DNA of 23,114 nt from Haliscomenobacter sp. (GCA_016707205.1 JADJHZ010000010.1:1-23114), one strand, 5' to 3'. Shown: positions 8,818 to 18,364, numbered from the stretch's first letter. Program-made: numbers and translations. The notes: generated from the sequence alone by a model not told the origin.

Positions 8818-9645
8818 TTACTTGCGGCTGCCGCTGGCCGAAGGGCACCGAAGAGAGCCGAAATACCGAACGATGCCTACTTTCATAAATACGTACATAT
8901 CGTTGTTCTTGCTGTTTCCCCGCTGGGTTCCAGCCTGGCCCAACTGGCTGCCTTCGACCCCAGGAACGTCAATGGAGCGGTCGGATAACGCCACCGCAAG
9001 GTCACCTCTGGCCCGCCCGAGGTCCCTTTTGTCCGGATAAACCGTACTGACATCGTCGAGGTAATCCGTCGAGGCGTTGCGGGCGCTGATCTCCAGGTTG
9101 ACGCTCCAGGCTGCGTTCAGGTCAAATTTAAACCCGCCGCCGTAGGAAAACGCCGATTGGACGGCGAAATATTCCTCCCCTTTGAACTGCCCTTCGGTGC
9201 CCAGCGGCCGCAATTCGACCCACCTGCCTTGGTATTCCGCCTCTGGATTAAAAGAGAAAACGGCAATGCCTGCAAAAAGGTACGGCGTAAAAAAGGCGTC
9301 GCGGCTACCGTGGATGTAGGGCAGGAAATTGAACTCAAACTCTGCCGAGCCTTCAATGATACGGGAACGAAAACTCAGATTTCTCGTCTGTTCATAAATA
9401 TTCTTGGAAACTGCGTCGGTGGCCTCGATGCGGCCAAAGGACCCGCCCAGCTTAAAACAGACCCGCTCATTAAAATTGAATCTTCCCATCACCCCGGCGG
9501 CAAGGTTTGGCATGCCCAGATAATAATTGGTATTGAGATCGCCAAAGTAATAAGAGACGCCTCCCCAAGCGCCTGCTTCCCATCCCCGCTGTCCGTGCAA
9601 ACTCAAGGCAGCCAGCAAAAACAACCCTAACGCTAGTTTTTTCAC
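8818..9645 (-). CDS. DUF6089-type outer-membrane beta-barrel protein
   Basis: A small outer-membrane barrel (275 residues) of a family found widely in Bacteroidota, with no assigned biochemical function. The signal peptide begins VKKLALGLFLLAALSLHGQ. The mature start is RGWEAGAWGGVSYYFGDLN, the characteristic opening of DUF6089. Alternating hydrophobic/polar strands follow, with aromatic girdles and a late low-complexity polar segment (GTQRGNSKNNDMYVFMKVG) typical of the last strand of the family. No ATG is placed sensibly. GTG 9645, immediately before the KKLA signal peptide, is the best start, and GTG 9654 is an alternative. The frame upstream to 9837 overlaps nadA and is not protein-like. 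The gene lies 82 bases downstream of the nadA stop and has its own promoter-like sequence. The frame is intact. Confidence 0.8.
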   Translation of the reverse strand: MKKLALGLFLLAALSLHGQRGWEAGAWGGVSYYFGDLNTNYYLGMPNLAAGVMGRFNFNERVCFKLGGSFGRIEATDAVSKNIYEQTRNLSFRSRIIEGSAEFEFNFLPYIHGSRDAFFTPYLFAGIAVFSFNPEAEYQGRWVELRPLGTEGQFKGEEYFAVQSAFSYGGGFKFDLNAAWSVNLEISARNASTDYLDDVSTVYPDKRDLGRARGDLAVALSDRSIDVPGVEGSQLGQAGTQRGNSKNNDMYVFMKVGIVRYFGSLRCPSASGSRK

Positions 9646-9689
9646 AGTATTCACTTTTCGAAAATATTGACCACTTCCACCATTAACGG

Positions 9690-9721
9690 AAAAAGTACAA
9701 GCGTTGGTATATTGCGGCAAA
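9690..9721 (-). promoter_or_regulatory. Bacteroidota-type promoter for the DUF6089 gene
   Basis: The minus strand shows TTTG (9721-9718), a 20-base spacer and TACTTTTT (9697-9690), seven of eight positions of TAnnTTTG. Transcription would begin near 9683, about 40 bases before the GTG start. It lies directly after the nadA stop, so the barrel gene can be expressed independently of nadA. Confidence 0.45.
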
Positions 9722-9727
9722 AACCCT

Positions 9728-10738
9728 TTAATCTTTGGATACCAAACCTGCATTCGCGGAAATCTCCAGCATCCGGTCGATACATACCCGACCCTCCTCC
9801 ATAATCCACTCCGGCAAAATAATCTCCGGGGTTTCATATTTTAGGCAAAGGTATAGTTTCTCCAGCGTGTTGAGGCGCATGTAAGGGCACTCATTGCATG
9901 CGCACGTATTGTCTGGAGGCGCAGGAATAAATACTTTTTCCGGGGAGGCTTTCTCCATTTGATGGATGATCCCGGATTCGGTAGCCACGATAAATTCCCT
10001 GGCTTCGCTGTTGATTGTAAAATTCAACAGGCCGGTAGTCGATCCAATAAACGCGGCTTTTTCGAGAATATGGGCTTCGCATTCCGGATGGGCGATCAGC
10101 AGCGCTTCCGGATGGCGGACCATCAACTTGGCGATCTTTTCTGCTGAAAAAATTTCATGAACGATGCAGGCGCCGTTCCATAAGACCATCTCCCTACCCG
10201 TTTTTTTCTGTAAATAAGCCCCCAGGTTTTTATCCGGCGCAAAAATGATGGGCTGATCCTTGGGGATGCTGTTAATGATATGCACTGCATTGGAAGACGT
10301 GCAGCAAATGTCGGTCATCGTTTTCATCTCTGCGGTGCAGTTCACATAACTGACCACCACATGGTCCGGGTATTTTTCCTTGAATTTCCGGAACAACGGC
10401 GCCGGGCAGAATCCGCCAGCGAACACCCCGCTTTAAGTCGGGCAAAAGCACTTTTTCCCAGGAGACAACATTTTGGCTGTTTCCGCCATAAAATGAACCC
10501 CGCAAAAACAATGATATCGGCCTCTGTTTTCGCTGCTTTTTGAGACAACCCCAAGCTGTCTCCAATGAAATCCGCGATATCCTGAATATCCGGCTCCTGG
10601 TAATAATGGGCCAGAATCACGGCGTTTTTTTCCTTCTTTAATTTCTGGATCGCTTCAAACAGATCCAGCTGGATCGACATCGAGGTCGAGAAACCCTTTT
10701 ATCTCCAATTCGCTTTTTGCTTTGGCCAAGGCACTCAT
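9728..10738 (-). CDS. nadA: Quinolinate synthase NadA, frameshifted
   Basis: Condenses iminoaspartate with dihydroxyacetone phosphate to quinolinate in NAD synthesis, using a 4Fe-4S cluster. From ATG 10738 the N-terminus MSALAKAKSELEIKGFLDL leads, after an indel near 10665, into AIQKLKKEKNAVILAHYYQE and IGDSLGLSQKAA. Several indels (about 10390-10500) break the VHFMAETAKML ... LKAGCSLADS segment. The rest is clean: MTDICCTSSNAV, LWNGACIVHE and NTCACNECPYMRLNTLEKL. The three cluster-cysteine neighbourhoods (AGCSL, NGAC, CNECPYM) are all present. The reconstructed length, 337 codons, is normal for the family. ATG 10680 would remove the conserved N-terminal segment, so 10738 is preferred. nadB and nadC are not in the window. 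The damage is probably sequencing error, since the remaining residues are well conserved. Confidence 0.9.
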
Positions 10739-10808
10739 GTAGTTTGGTTTTCTGGCGTTTCGTGAAATAAAACCCATTTATATAACGCAAAAATTGCAAA
10801 ATGGTTTG

Positions 10809-10831
10809 CTTAGTTTTGAATCTAAACTAAG
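10809..10831. repeat. Perfect 8-bp inverted repeat between rsmI and nadA
   Basis: CTTAGTTT (10809-10816) and AAACTAAG (10824-10831) are exact complements around a 7-base loop. On the minus strand it lies 18 bases after the rsmI stop and about 70 bases before the nadA ATG, and it is followed by a T-rich but interrupted run. It could be a weak rsmI terminator or an operator for nadA. The sequence alone does not decide. Confidence 0.35.
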
Positions 10832-10848
10832 ATTTTATACCGCCAAAA

Positions 10849-11554
10849 TCAAAAAACGGCCAGTTGTTTATTCAGATCTGGCAGCGGATGAAGGGCTTTC
10901 CACTTCGCCGCTGTTTGCGTTCGGATATATTGAGAAGAAGCGTCAGACCGGCGCTTACCGAAAGCCAACTACCCGGAGAAAGGGTTCGGATCAGCATTTC
11001 GAGCATCGCCTGGCTCCGATAGGGGGTTTCGATAAAGATCTGGGTTTGGCGTTCTTTGGCCGATTGCATTTCCAACTGCCGGATCTGACGCCCGAGGTCC
11101 ATTTTCTTGGCTGTCAGGTATCCATGAAAACAGAACCGCTGGCCGTTCAAGCCCGAGGCCATAAGCGCGAGAAGGATGGAGGACGGACCAACCAAAGGCC
11201 GGACCTCGATCCCCATCCGGTGGGCCAGCAGCACCAGGGGGGCTTCCCGGATCGGCTACGGCAGGACAGCCCGCTTCCGACATCAGCCTGCGTCCCCGGC
11301 CTGCGAGTACAGGCGCCAGCAACCCCTCCAACGCCGCGTCGGGCGTATGCTCATTGAGTTCCTGAAATTCCAGGGACTGCAAAGGGCGGGGAAATGGGAT
11401 GGCTTTCAGAAACCGCCGGGCTGTTTTTCCGCGTTCCACAATGAAATAATCGAGGGCAAACACCACCTCCAGCAATTCCGGCGATATTCCGGCGAGGGTG
11501 TCCTCTCCCCAGAGGAGTAGGGATAAGAAAGAGTATGCCTGGTTTTTGGTTCAT
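10849..11554 (-). CDS. rsmI: RsmI-like rRNA (cytidine-2'-O-)-methyltransferase, frameshifted
   Basis: A tetrapyrrole-methylase-fold SAM enzyme that 2'-O-methylates a cytidine of 16S rRNA. Joined minus-strand frames give MNQKPGILFLIPTPLG at the start, FIVERGKTARRFLK, LMSEAGCPAVADPGS (the family's glycine-rich SAM-binding loop), VRPLVGPSSILLALMASGLNGQRFCFHGYL, IFIETPYRSQAMLEML and a C-terminal WKALHPLPDLNKQ ending at a TGA at 10849. That C-terminal tail is in a frame one step away from the preceding segment, so the gene runs past the apparent stop near 10872. At least four indels occur. It is divergent from scpA across 79 bases. The sequence is close to the shorter YraL/RsmI-like form usual in Bacteroidota, and I am less sure of the exact modified base than of the family. 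Confidence 0.8.
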
Positions 11555-11633
11555 AGCAAGGATAATCGCTTAGCGCAAAGGTGTTCACAAATTTGCGGAT
11601 TTAGAAATACCTTCGGTTCAATATTGCCGTATT

Positions 11634-12403
11634 ATGGCCCAAAACGACACCTTTACCATCCGGCTTCCTCAATTTGAAGGTCCTTTCGACCTGTTGCTTT
11701 TCTTCATCGAGCGGGATGAACTGGATATCAACAACATTCCTATAGCCAAGATCACGAACGATTTTCTGGACTATATCCATCAAATGGAGCGCCTGAATAT
11801 CGATCTGGCGAGCGAGTTCATCCTGGTCGCCGCGACGCTTTGCCGCATCAAGGCCAAAATGCTGTTGCCCCGCAAGCCAGTCGACGAGCACGGCAAGGAA
11901 ATTGACCCGAGGGAAGAACTGGTTCAGCGACTGTTGGAGTACAAGCGGTACAAAAGCGTCCTGGAGGAAATGAGGCTGCTGGAGGAAAACCGATGGCTTC
12001 GGGAAGGCAGGGCAATGTTTCCCTCGAGCTGCAGCAACTCGCCACAAAAGCCTGGTCGATTCCGAGCTCGAATCCGCTGTCCTTGTTCCAGTTGCTACGC
12101 GCATTCGAACGGATCATGAACCGCCTGGAGCAACCGGCGCCCAAAGCCGTGCATCAGATCGCGATGTTCAATTACACCATTGAGGATCAGCAATCCCAAA
12201 TTCTGCTCCAGTTAGAACAACAACAAAAGGCGAGCTTTGAAGGTGTTTTTAGGGAATGCCGGGACCGTGTCCACGCCATTATTACGTTCTTGCCCTGCTG
12301 GAGTTGATCAATCTCCAAAAGTGCGGATTATTCAGGGATTGGGCGTCAATAATTTTTTGGTTAGAAGCCCCCTGTCTCCGGAGAAGATTCCGAAGAAGAG
12401 TAG
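11634..12403 (+). CDS. scpA: Segregation and condensation protein A (ScpA), frameshifted
   Basis: The kleisin subunit that bridges SMC heads in the bacterial condensin complex. The start MAQNDTFTIRLPQFEGPFDL followed by LLFFIERDELDINNIPIAKI and FLDYIHQMERLNIDLASEF is the diagnostic N-terminal helical domain, and LCRIKAKMLLPRK and EYKRYKSVLEEM follow. After an indel near 11985-12000 the product continues as LELQQLATKAW, FQLLRAFERIMNRLEQPAPK and HQIAMFNYTIEDQQ. Two further indels lead to LLELINLQK, VRIIQGLGVNNF and an acidic tail ending at TAG 12401. The length of about 255 residues is normal. scpB and smc are not nearby. Its last 43 bases overlap the 3' end of the convergent DUF5682 gene. Confidence 0.88.
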
Positions 12404-14590
12404 GTTTGTTCGGGCCTTGCGGCGTCGTTGCCCAACAGGCGATGCAAGGCTAACGTTACCGGTTGAAGGCGCGATTCATCCAATCCGTTCATCGCCTTCG
12501 CCCAAGAAAACGCGCCCTCGCCTTCCCGCACCCGCTGCCAGATCAACGTCCGCTCTGCTGCTGAGAATCGCGAAAAGGCGCGCCGGAGTACCGGCAGTAC
12601 CGGCACAAATGCCTCTTGGGGGATGCCGTCTACCCACTGCGCCACTATATTCCAAAGCGAAGGAGTATGTAAAAGCAACAGCGCGCTTCCTTGAGTAAAT
12701 CCCTCCAACCACAAGGCGCTTGGCAGCGCCTGCCTTTCCCCTCCGGTCAAGGCCCGGGAAAATACCTGCGCTGCTGAACCCGCCTGCCATACCCCTTCTT
12801 CCACCAAAAGGCGTGTAGCAAGTCCTGCCAGCAAGGGTTGGGATTCGGCGCTAAGCGCAAGGCCAGCAAGCGCCTCTGTCCCAGTCGCTCCGGCCGGGTA
12901 TATCCGTAAGCAAATGGACGGCCTGATGCACTCCCAATATCAGATGAAGCCATTCTTTTGCAGTTTCTTCGTCCATGTTGCGGGCGGCATCCGGAAGCCC
13001 CAGGCAGATTCGCGGAAGTACCTCTGCCGCAAGAGAGACAAGGGCATCCAGGTTGGTTTTCCGGACGCTTCCATAGCGGAGGATGCGCACCAGCACAGGA
13101 AACGACCCTAACATCAAATCCATGTCGCTGGTAGAAGCCGCAAAACCCTGGATTTTGCGAATCATCTCCGGGACGATTTCAGGAAGGTCGGATTTCAGGA
13201 TTTCGTCGAGCAATTCCAGCGCTTCGGGCAAGGAAGCGGTTTTTCTATTTGGTCCAGCGCTTTATTTCTGGCGGCTTCCTGGATGGTTACCCCAGATCCC
13301 GGCCTGGATCAGGCGGATCAGGAACTCGGCTTTCCATTTAAGCTTCCACACTTCTTCTAAACGACCCCAGGCTGTCGCCCCGAATAGAACCTGGTTCGCC
13401 CCAAGGCACCCCGAGCAATCGGGCCGGTGTAGCAAACACCCTGCTCAGTTGGCCGGCGTCCGCAGATCCAGGGGTTTGGTCAGTTTTCTGAAGCGCCGTA
13501 CTCCTGGTGAGGCGGGCGGATTTTACGCTTCGTTCCAGATCCTGTTGCAAAGGCGAGGCGCCCATTCCGGCAGGTACCTTCCCTACCTTCACGCCGATGA
13601 CCAACCGTTCGCGGATAAGGGCCAAAGGCAGCGTTTGTCCATGACACAACACGCCGATGCAGGCGTCTTCCAGTTCTTCAAGTCCAGGAACATTTTTTGG
13701 CGCAGCGCGGCCAAGGTTTCCACCAGCCGCACGGCCTCCTGTACCTGAGCCGGCGACGTTTCCAATCGTTCCTGGCGCAGCAGGCGGGCAGCCTGGACCA
13801 TCCAGCGGGCAGCCAGGGCGTCGCGGCGTTGAAACAACAACGCGTACCACGCAGGAGAGATCACGCCGGCTCCATGGCCCGACTGGAACGCCAGCCGGTC
13901 GTAGCTCCACGGAATCAAAGCGCTTTCACCTTTTCCTTTTCAGTCCGCGGATGGCCGCGGTCGGTTCAAGGAAAATCGCTGGTACTTTCCAATACCGGGG
14001 CGTGCCAGAGCGCCGCAAACGATAGCGATGCGCTGAAATCCTTCTTTCTGTGCCTGCCGGACCACCTGGCGCATCCATGCTTCCCGGACCAGTGTTTCCC
14101 TGCTTTCTGCTCCTTCCTGCGCCTGGCGAAGCGCATACATCATTTCCAAATAAGGGCAAAAATGGACGCTGGGTTATCCATTTGTTCAAACATGGCGTCC
14201 CACCACCGTTCGCTATCCTCGTATCCAGCAAGTTGGGCAAGCGTCCGCATGGGATCTTTCGGACCGGGTCTGTGTCCGATTTTCCGGGATTCTCAGACCA
14301 GCCGCTTTCCTGGCCAAACTGCATGGACATGGGAAGATCCATCGCCCGGACGAGGATACCGGCCTGAATTGCGTAGCGGATTGCCTGGGGTTCGGGGAAA
14401 ATTCCGCAACAGGAAGGTAGGCTGCTTTTCGGGCATCGGGGACCCCATAAATCAGCAGTGCAACGGGAAGCTCAGTTTTGGCGCCAAAAGCTGAGAAAAC
14501 AACGCTTCTGCTTCTTGCGGCGCTTCGACCAAAGAATATCCGGGCTAAAATCAGCAACGCCCGCTTTAAAGCAAGCGCCGAACCGGGTCG
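12361..14590 (-). CDS. DUF5682 family protein, heavily frameshifted, extreme N-terminus missing
   Basis: A large (about 740 residues) protein of unknown biochemical function. In other genomes, as far as I know, it usually sits with MoxR-type AAA ATPase, VWA and SWIM zinc-finger genes. Joined minus-strand frames follow the family from the PGSALALKRALL motif (about 14585-14550, normally preceded by a FGIRH-x-GPGS start) through AAYLPVAEFSPEPQAIRYA, DPMRTLAQLAGYEDSERWW, REAWMRQVVRQAQKEGFQRI followed by AIVCGA, PWSYDRLAFQSGHGAGV and ISPAWYALLFQRRDALAA. It continues through LLGVPWGE, IVPEMIRKIQGFAAS and ALPSALWLEGFTQGSALLLL to TAA at 12361. I count eight or more indels. The first 15-20 residues are replaced by another gene at about 14585. 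No partner ATPase or VWA gene is visible, but the join may hide them. The assignment comes from many matching segments recalled from memory, not from a search. Confidence 0.72.
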
Positions 14591-16405
14591 GGATGGGCGG
14601 ATTCGAATGAAAAGGTAATCGTTTCCTTTAACGGGAAAACGTATAAAACCAAGACATCCCAACAAGGAACCTGGAGGGTAAGCCTGCCTGAAATGAAGGC
14701 GGGAGGCCCTTATACCCTGCGCATTTCGGGCGCAAAAACACCTGGAGGTGAAAGATATCCTCGTCGGCGATGTTTGGCTTTGCGCCGGGCAATCAACATG
14801 GTACACCAGATGGATATTCACGATGTGACCTATGCCGGGGAGATTGCCTCGGCAAACCATCCGAAATCAGGCATTTCAAAATTCCAACGGCAACCAGCAT
14901 CGCTGGACCCAAAGACAATCTACCCGGCGGAAACTGGGGGAAAGCCGTGTTGGAAGAAGTACAGGCCCTTCTCTGCCGTGGCGTATTTTTGCTAAAGATC
15001 TATGAAAAATACCGCGTCCCCATTGGTCTGATCAACGCCAGCGTGGGCGGCACGCCACTTGAGGCCTGGACCCCCGAAGAAGGGTTTAAAACCTTTCCCG
15101 ACGTAATTAAGATCATTGCAGAAAACAAAGACACTGCTTTTGTGAACGGCCAGATGGGCAACCGCCCCCGGCAACCCAACCCCCTCCAAGCCATCCGACA
15201 AAGGGCTTACCGGCGAGAAGCCCTGGTATGCGACTGATTTTTCGCCCAAAAACTGGCGTCCAATCAACATTCCCGGCTATTGGGAGGATCAGGGAGTTAA
15301 AGATTTGAACGGCGTTGTTTGGTACCGAAGGGAAATCGACCTGCCTGCATCCATGGCAGGAAAAGAGGCCCGGGTGTTCCTCGGCCGGATTGTCGATGCC
15401 GACGAGCTTTACATTAATGGGCAGAAGGTGGGCAATACGACCTACCAATATCCACAGCGAAGGTATCGCGTGCCCGGCAGGAAGTGCTCCAGACGGGTAA
15501 AAATGTCTTCGTGGTCCGGGTAACCAATACCGCAGGAAAAGGCGGTTTTGTGCCAGACAAACCGTATTGCGTTTTTCACCGGAAAGGACACGGTAGACCT
15601 GAAGGGATACTGGCAGTACAAGGTAGGCGGGGTATTTGCTCCTTCAACTTCCAGGCTATGCCAAGGCCCAATTCAATGAACCCAGAGCAAGAAGAATTAA
15701 CCCCCAAAATGAGCCTGCTTCCCTGCACAATGCCATGGTGGCGCCTTATGCAATTTCCTCTAAGGGCATTCTCTGGTACCAAGGCGAGAGCAATGCCGGG
15801 CGTCGGAACTCTACGAAAGCTACCTGCATGCCCTGATAGACGGCTGGAGGGAAGTGTTCCAACGCCCCGAAATCCCCTTTATCTATGCCCAACTCCCCAA
15901 CTTTATGGAGGTATCCTACCTTCCCTCAAATCAACTGGGCGGCTCTGAGGAGTCGCAACGCAAGGCGCTGAGCATACCCAATACGGCCATGACCGTTAAC
16001 ATCGACCTCGGCGAATGGAACGACATTCACCCGGATAACAAAAAGACTTGGGAGAACGCATGGCTTTAGCTGCGTTGAAGCTGGCCTACGGCGAGGACAT
16101 TGTGTATTCCGGCCCATTGTACAAAAGGACACCAAATCGAAGGCGCCAAGGTTATAATCTCCTTTTCGAACGTGGGCGGCGGACTCGTTTTCCAGCGACG
16201 GCGGGGAGCTGAGCAGATTTACCATTGCCGGAGCAGATAAAAATTCGTTTGGGCAAACGCCAAAATAGAAGGGGACAAGGTGATCGTGTGGAGCGAGCAA
16301 ATTCCCAACCCCAAATACGTGCGCTACGCCTGGGCCGACAATCCCGACAACCCCAATTTTGTGCAACAAGGAAGGGTTGCCGGCGTCACCATTCAGATTG
16401 AGTAA
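14584..16405 (+). CDS. Sialate O-acetylesterase-family (SASA) carbohydrate esterase, 5' end missing, frameshifted
   Basis: A predicted secreted SGNH-fold esterase that removes acetyl groups from sialic acids or other acetylated sugars. Readable segments in order: GWADSNEKVIVSFNGKTYK (14590-14640), TWRVSLPEMKAGGPYTLRIS, DILVGDVWLCAGQS (nucleophile serine codon at about 14793), YRVPIGLINASVGGTPLEAW (about 15008-15066), the inserted jelly-roll domain (GVVWYRREIDLPASM, ADELYINGQKVGNT, NVFVVRVTNTAG), GILWYQGESNAGR (about 15768-15808) and the catalytic-triad DIHP (about 16020-16032), then LAALKLAYGEDIVYSGP and YVRYAWADNP. It ends near GLPASPFRL-S-K-W at about 16400. The signal peptide and first 60 or so residues are absent because the sequence joins the DUF5682 gene at about 14585. 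Eight or more indels. The next gene is a GH16 glucanase on the same strand, so a glycan-degradation role is likely, but the acetylated substrate is unknown. Confidence 0.85.
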
Positions 16406-16474
16406 ATGGTCTTGGGAAGCGTGCGTAAAACGCGTTCAAAAGGGCCAAACCTCTTTATTCAAAGAAAAAGCGCC

Positions 16475-17734
16475 ATGAGAAATATAGCCTTTTTGGTTTT
16501 ATTCCTGTCGGCCAATTACCCTCTTTCCGCACAGGTCGGGAAATTAATCTGGGAAGATAACTTCAACCACGACTCCCTCGATCAAACCAAATGGAGCTTT
16601 GAAACGGGTACCGGAGTAAACGGGGATTGGGGCACCGGGCAGCTTGACCGGGCCACCAACCGGATGGAGAATGTTCATTTTTCAGCGCAATGTGCCGGGC
16701 GCAGAAGACGGGTTCCTGGCCATTACACGCGAAAGAACGGTTGAGGACAGGAACTATACCAGCGGCAGGATCAACACCGCAGGAAAGGCCTCTTGGGGCC
16801 CAGGCCCCCGGATTGTAGCCAGGGTTTCCCCAGGGATGTGAAATACCCCGAGCAAGGGTTCGCGTTTTGGATGATGCCCGGTGGTGCCCCAGGGCTGGAG
16901 CTGGCTTATGTGGCCTCAGGGCGGAGAAATTGATATTATGGAATATGTGGGCGCCATCCCTTACCACAACCTCGGAGGCGTTCACTATGCCTGGTCCTGG
17001 GAAAACAACCAATGGCAATCCTGGAACCATGGGCATCTGGCAGCCTATTATAGTTACGCCCATCAGGCCGTTCCCAACCCCTCGGAACCCGGTTATGGCG
17101 GCTACCCGCCTGCAAACGACGACCCCAATGCCGGGAGCGCCGGTTTCCATACCTATGGCATCGACTGGTACCAGGACCGGATAGAGTTCTTTGTAGACGA
17201 CCACGTGTACCATATTCATTATCTGAACGACGGAAGCGCATTTAAAAAAGACGGAAAAAGGACGAACTGGCGGTTTAAATTTCGCGGGAAAACGAGTGGG
17301 CGTATCGGAGTATTCCAATCATTTCAGCGAATGGCGCCCTTTCGAGCACAAGATGTTTGCCATTTTAAGCGCAGGTGTAGGCGGCGGTCCGCAAACGTAT
17401 GGCGGAGCGGTTGGAGCAGAAGCGGTGTTTCCTTGCTCCGTATTCATCGATTGGGTGCGGGTGTACGAATTAGGTCCCGCAACCGGCGTGGACGAAGAAA
17501 ATGATGCCGGGTTTAGTATATTCCCCAACCCAGCCCAAGGGACCCTAAACATTTTATACGAAGAACCCGGGCAACTACAAGATCAGCATTACGGATAGTT
17601 CGGGAAAAGCCCTTATTCAAACGTCGATGAGCCAATCTGAGGCCGTTGATATTTCCTATTTAGCCAAGGAGTGTACATGGTGTTTTCTTAGCGACAAGCG
17701 GGTTGCAATGTCGAAAAAGGTGATTGTTTTATAG
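16475..17734 (+). CDS. GH16 beta-glucanase (laminarinase-like) with T9SS C-terminal sorting domain, frameshifted
   Basis: A secreted endo-glucanase, probably on beta-1,3-linked glucans. ATG 16475 begins signal peptide MRNIAFLVLFLSANYPLSAQ. The GH16 fold follows: LIWEDNFNHDSLDQTKWSFE, RTVEDRNYTSGRIN, FAFWMMP, then the catalytic GGEIDIMEYVG (about 16920-16952; two glutamates around the aspartate), HLGGVHY-type NLGGVHYAW, GFHTYGIDWYQDRIEFFVDD and FIDWVRVYEL. The tail, after VDEENDAGFS, reads IFPNPAQGTLNILYEEPGNY-K-ISI, then DISYLAKGVYMV and VAMSKKVIVL, a type A sorting domain that directs export by the type IX system and cell-surface attachment. The C-terminal half has four or more indels. The reconstructed length is about 420 residues. 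It follows the esterase gene by 70 bases on the same strand, which suggests co-expression. Confidence 0.88.
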
Positions 17735-17798
17735 CTCGTATAGCTGACATTCGCGGTATACGCAAACCAGCCGCCATAACCTTTTTAATCCTACGCCC

Positions 17799-18083
17799 AT
17801 GCCCTTTTTCTGGATCTTATGGGGCTTCGACGCCCTGATCTCCCTGGTCATCCTGTATTTCTTTTTCGTTGGTATTGCCGACGGCTCCGTATCGTCCTTC
17901 AACATTCGCATATGGCTGCTTCTGCTGGGCGCGGTTGCCGTCATTATGCTGGGCAGCCTTTGGCTGCGGGCGCATCACTACCTTGTGGTTGCCAAAATCA
18001 TCCTGGGCATTCTGGCAATCCCCGGGCTGATCTATGTCCTTTACATGCTCATGATCCTTCTGTTCAAACCGAGGTGGAATTGA
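17799..18083 (+). CDS. Small three-helix membrane protein, function unknown
   Basis: A complete 94-residue inner-membrane protein. MPFFWILWGFDALISLVILY begins the first helix, residues about 38-53 (IWLLLLGAVAVIMLGS) the second, and KIILGILAIPGLIYVLYMLM the third, ending in a basic KPRWN tail. Similar small proteins in Flavobacteriia and Saprospiria are, I believe, sometimes labelled osmoprotectant transporter permease, but nothing in the sequence supports transport on its own. The frame is intact and stands between two error-rich genes. It starts 65 bases after the GH16 stop on the same strand. Confidence 0.7.
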   Translation: MPFFWILWGFDALISLVILYFFFVGIADGSVSSFNIRIWLLLLGAVAVIMLGSLWLRAHHYLVVAKIILGILAIPGLIYVLYMLMILLFKPRWN

Positions 18084-18147
18084 CAGCACTACTTGGTATT
18101 TCTTGGAACATACCCGTCAGTAAATCTGGTAAGGGTCTATCTTTAAA

Positions 18148-18314
18148 GGTTATTGTTGACCATAATAACCAAAAAATTTCCAGTGTTGCAGGCTTTTGAG
18201 CGCTCTAAAGACATCCTGCTCAGCACTTATACCGGTATCGAAATAGTTCAGGAGTTCCAAACTATTTCGCTGCCAATCTATACTCGCTATAAACGGTTTG
18301 GCAACGCCCAAACC
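18148..18314. repeat. Cluster of four inverted repeats in the gap before the DUF433 gene
   Basis: The 304-base gap 18084-18387 has no convincing gene but holds four dyads in 167 bases. GGTTATT/AATAACC (18148-18154, 18164-18170, loop 9). A near-perfect 18-bp palindrome 18193-18210 with an 8-bp perfect core, itself flanked by GCAGG/CCTGC (18188-18192, 18215-18219). CGAAATAGTT/AACTATTTCG (18239-18248, 18260-18269, loop 11, with GGA/TCC nested inside). GGTTTGG/CCAAACC (18295-18301, 18308-18314, loop 6). None is followed by a clear T-run on the plus strand. The minus strand is also open from 18371 to 18150 and ends ALKSLQHWKFFGYYGQQ, but it has no ATG. It could be a structured RNA, tandem regulatory hairpins or a decayed gene. 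Confidence 0.5.
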
Positions 18315-18332
18315 ACTTAGGAAGCAGTATAG

Positions 18333-18364
18333 CTTGCAGCGCCCTTCGAATATTGCTATATTTG
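18333..18364 (+). promoter_or_regulatory. Bacteroidota-type promoter for the DUF433-DUF5615 pair
   Basis: CTTG (18333-18336), a 20-base spacer and a perfect TATATTTG (18357-18364) match the TTTG-N19/20-TAnnTTTG pattern. Transcription would begin near 18371, 17 bases before the DUF433 ATG at 18388. The hairpin cluster lies just upstream of it. Confidence 0.5.

Noticed and set aside
14213..14860. 215-codon minus-strand frame spanning the DUF5682/esterase join
   Set aside because: The upstream half is antisense to the esterase (GDVW-x-CAGQS region) and the downstream half switches frame relative to DUF5682, so it is not one protein.
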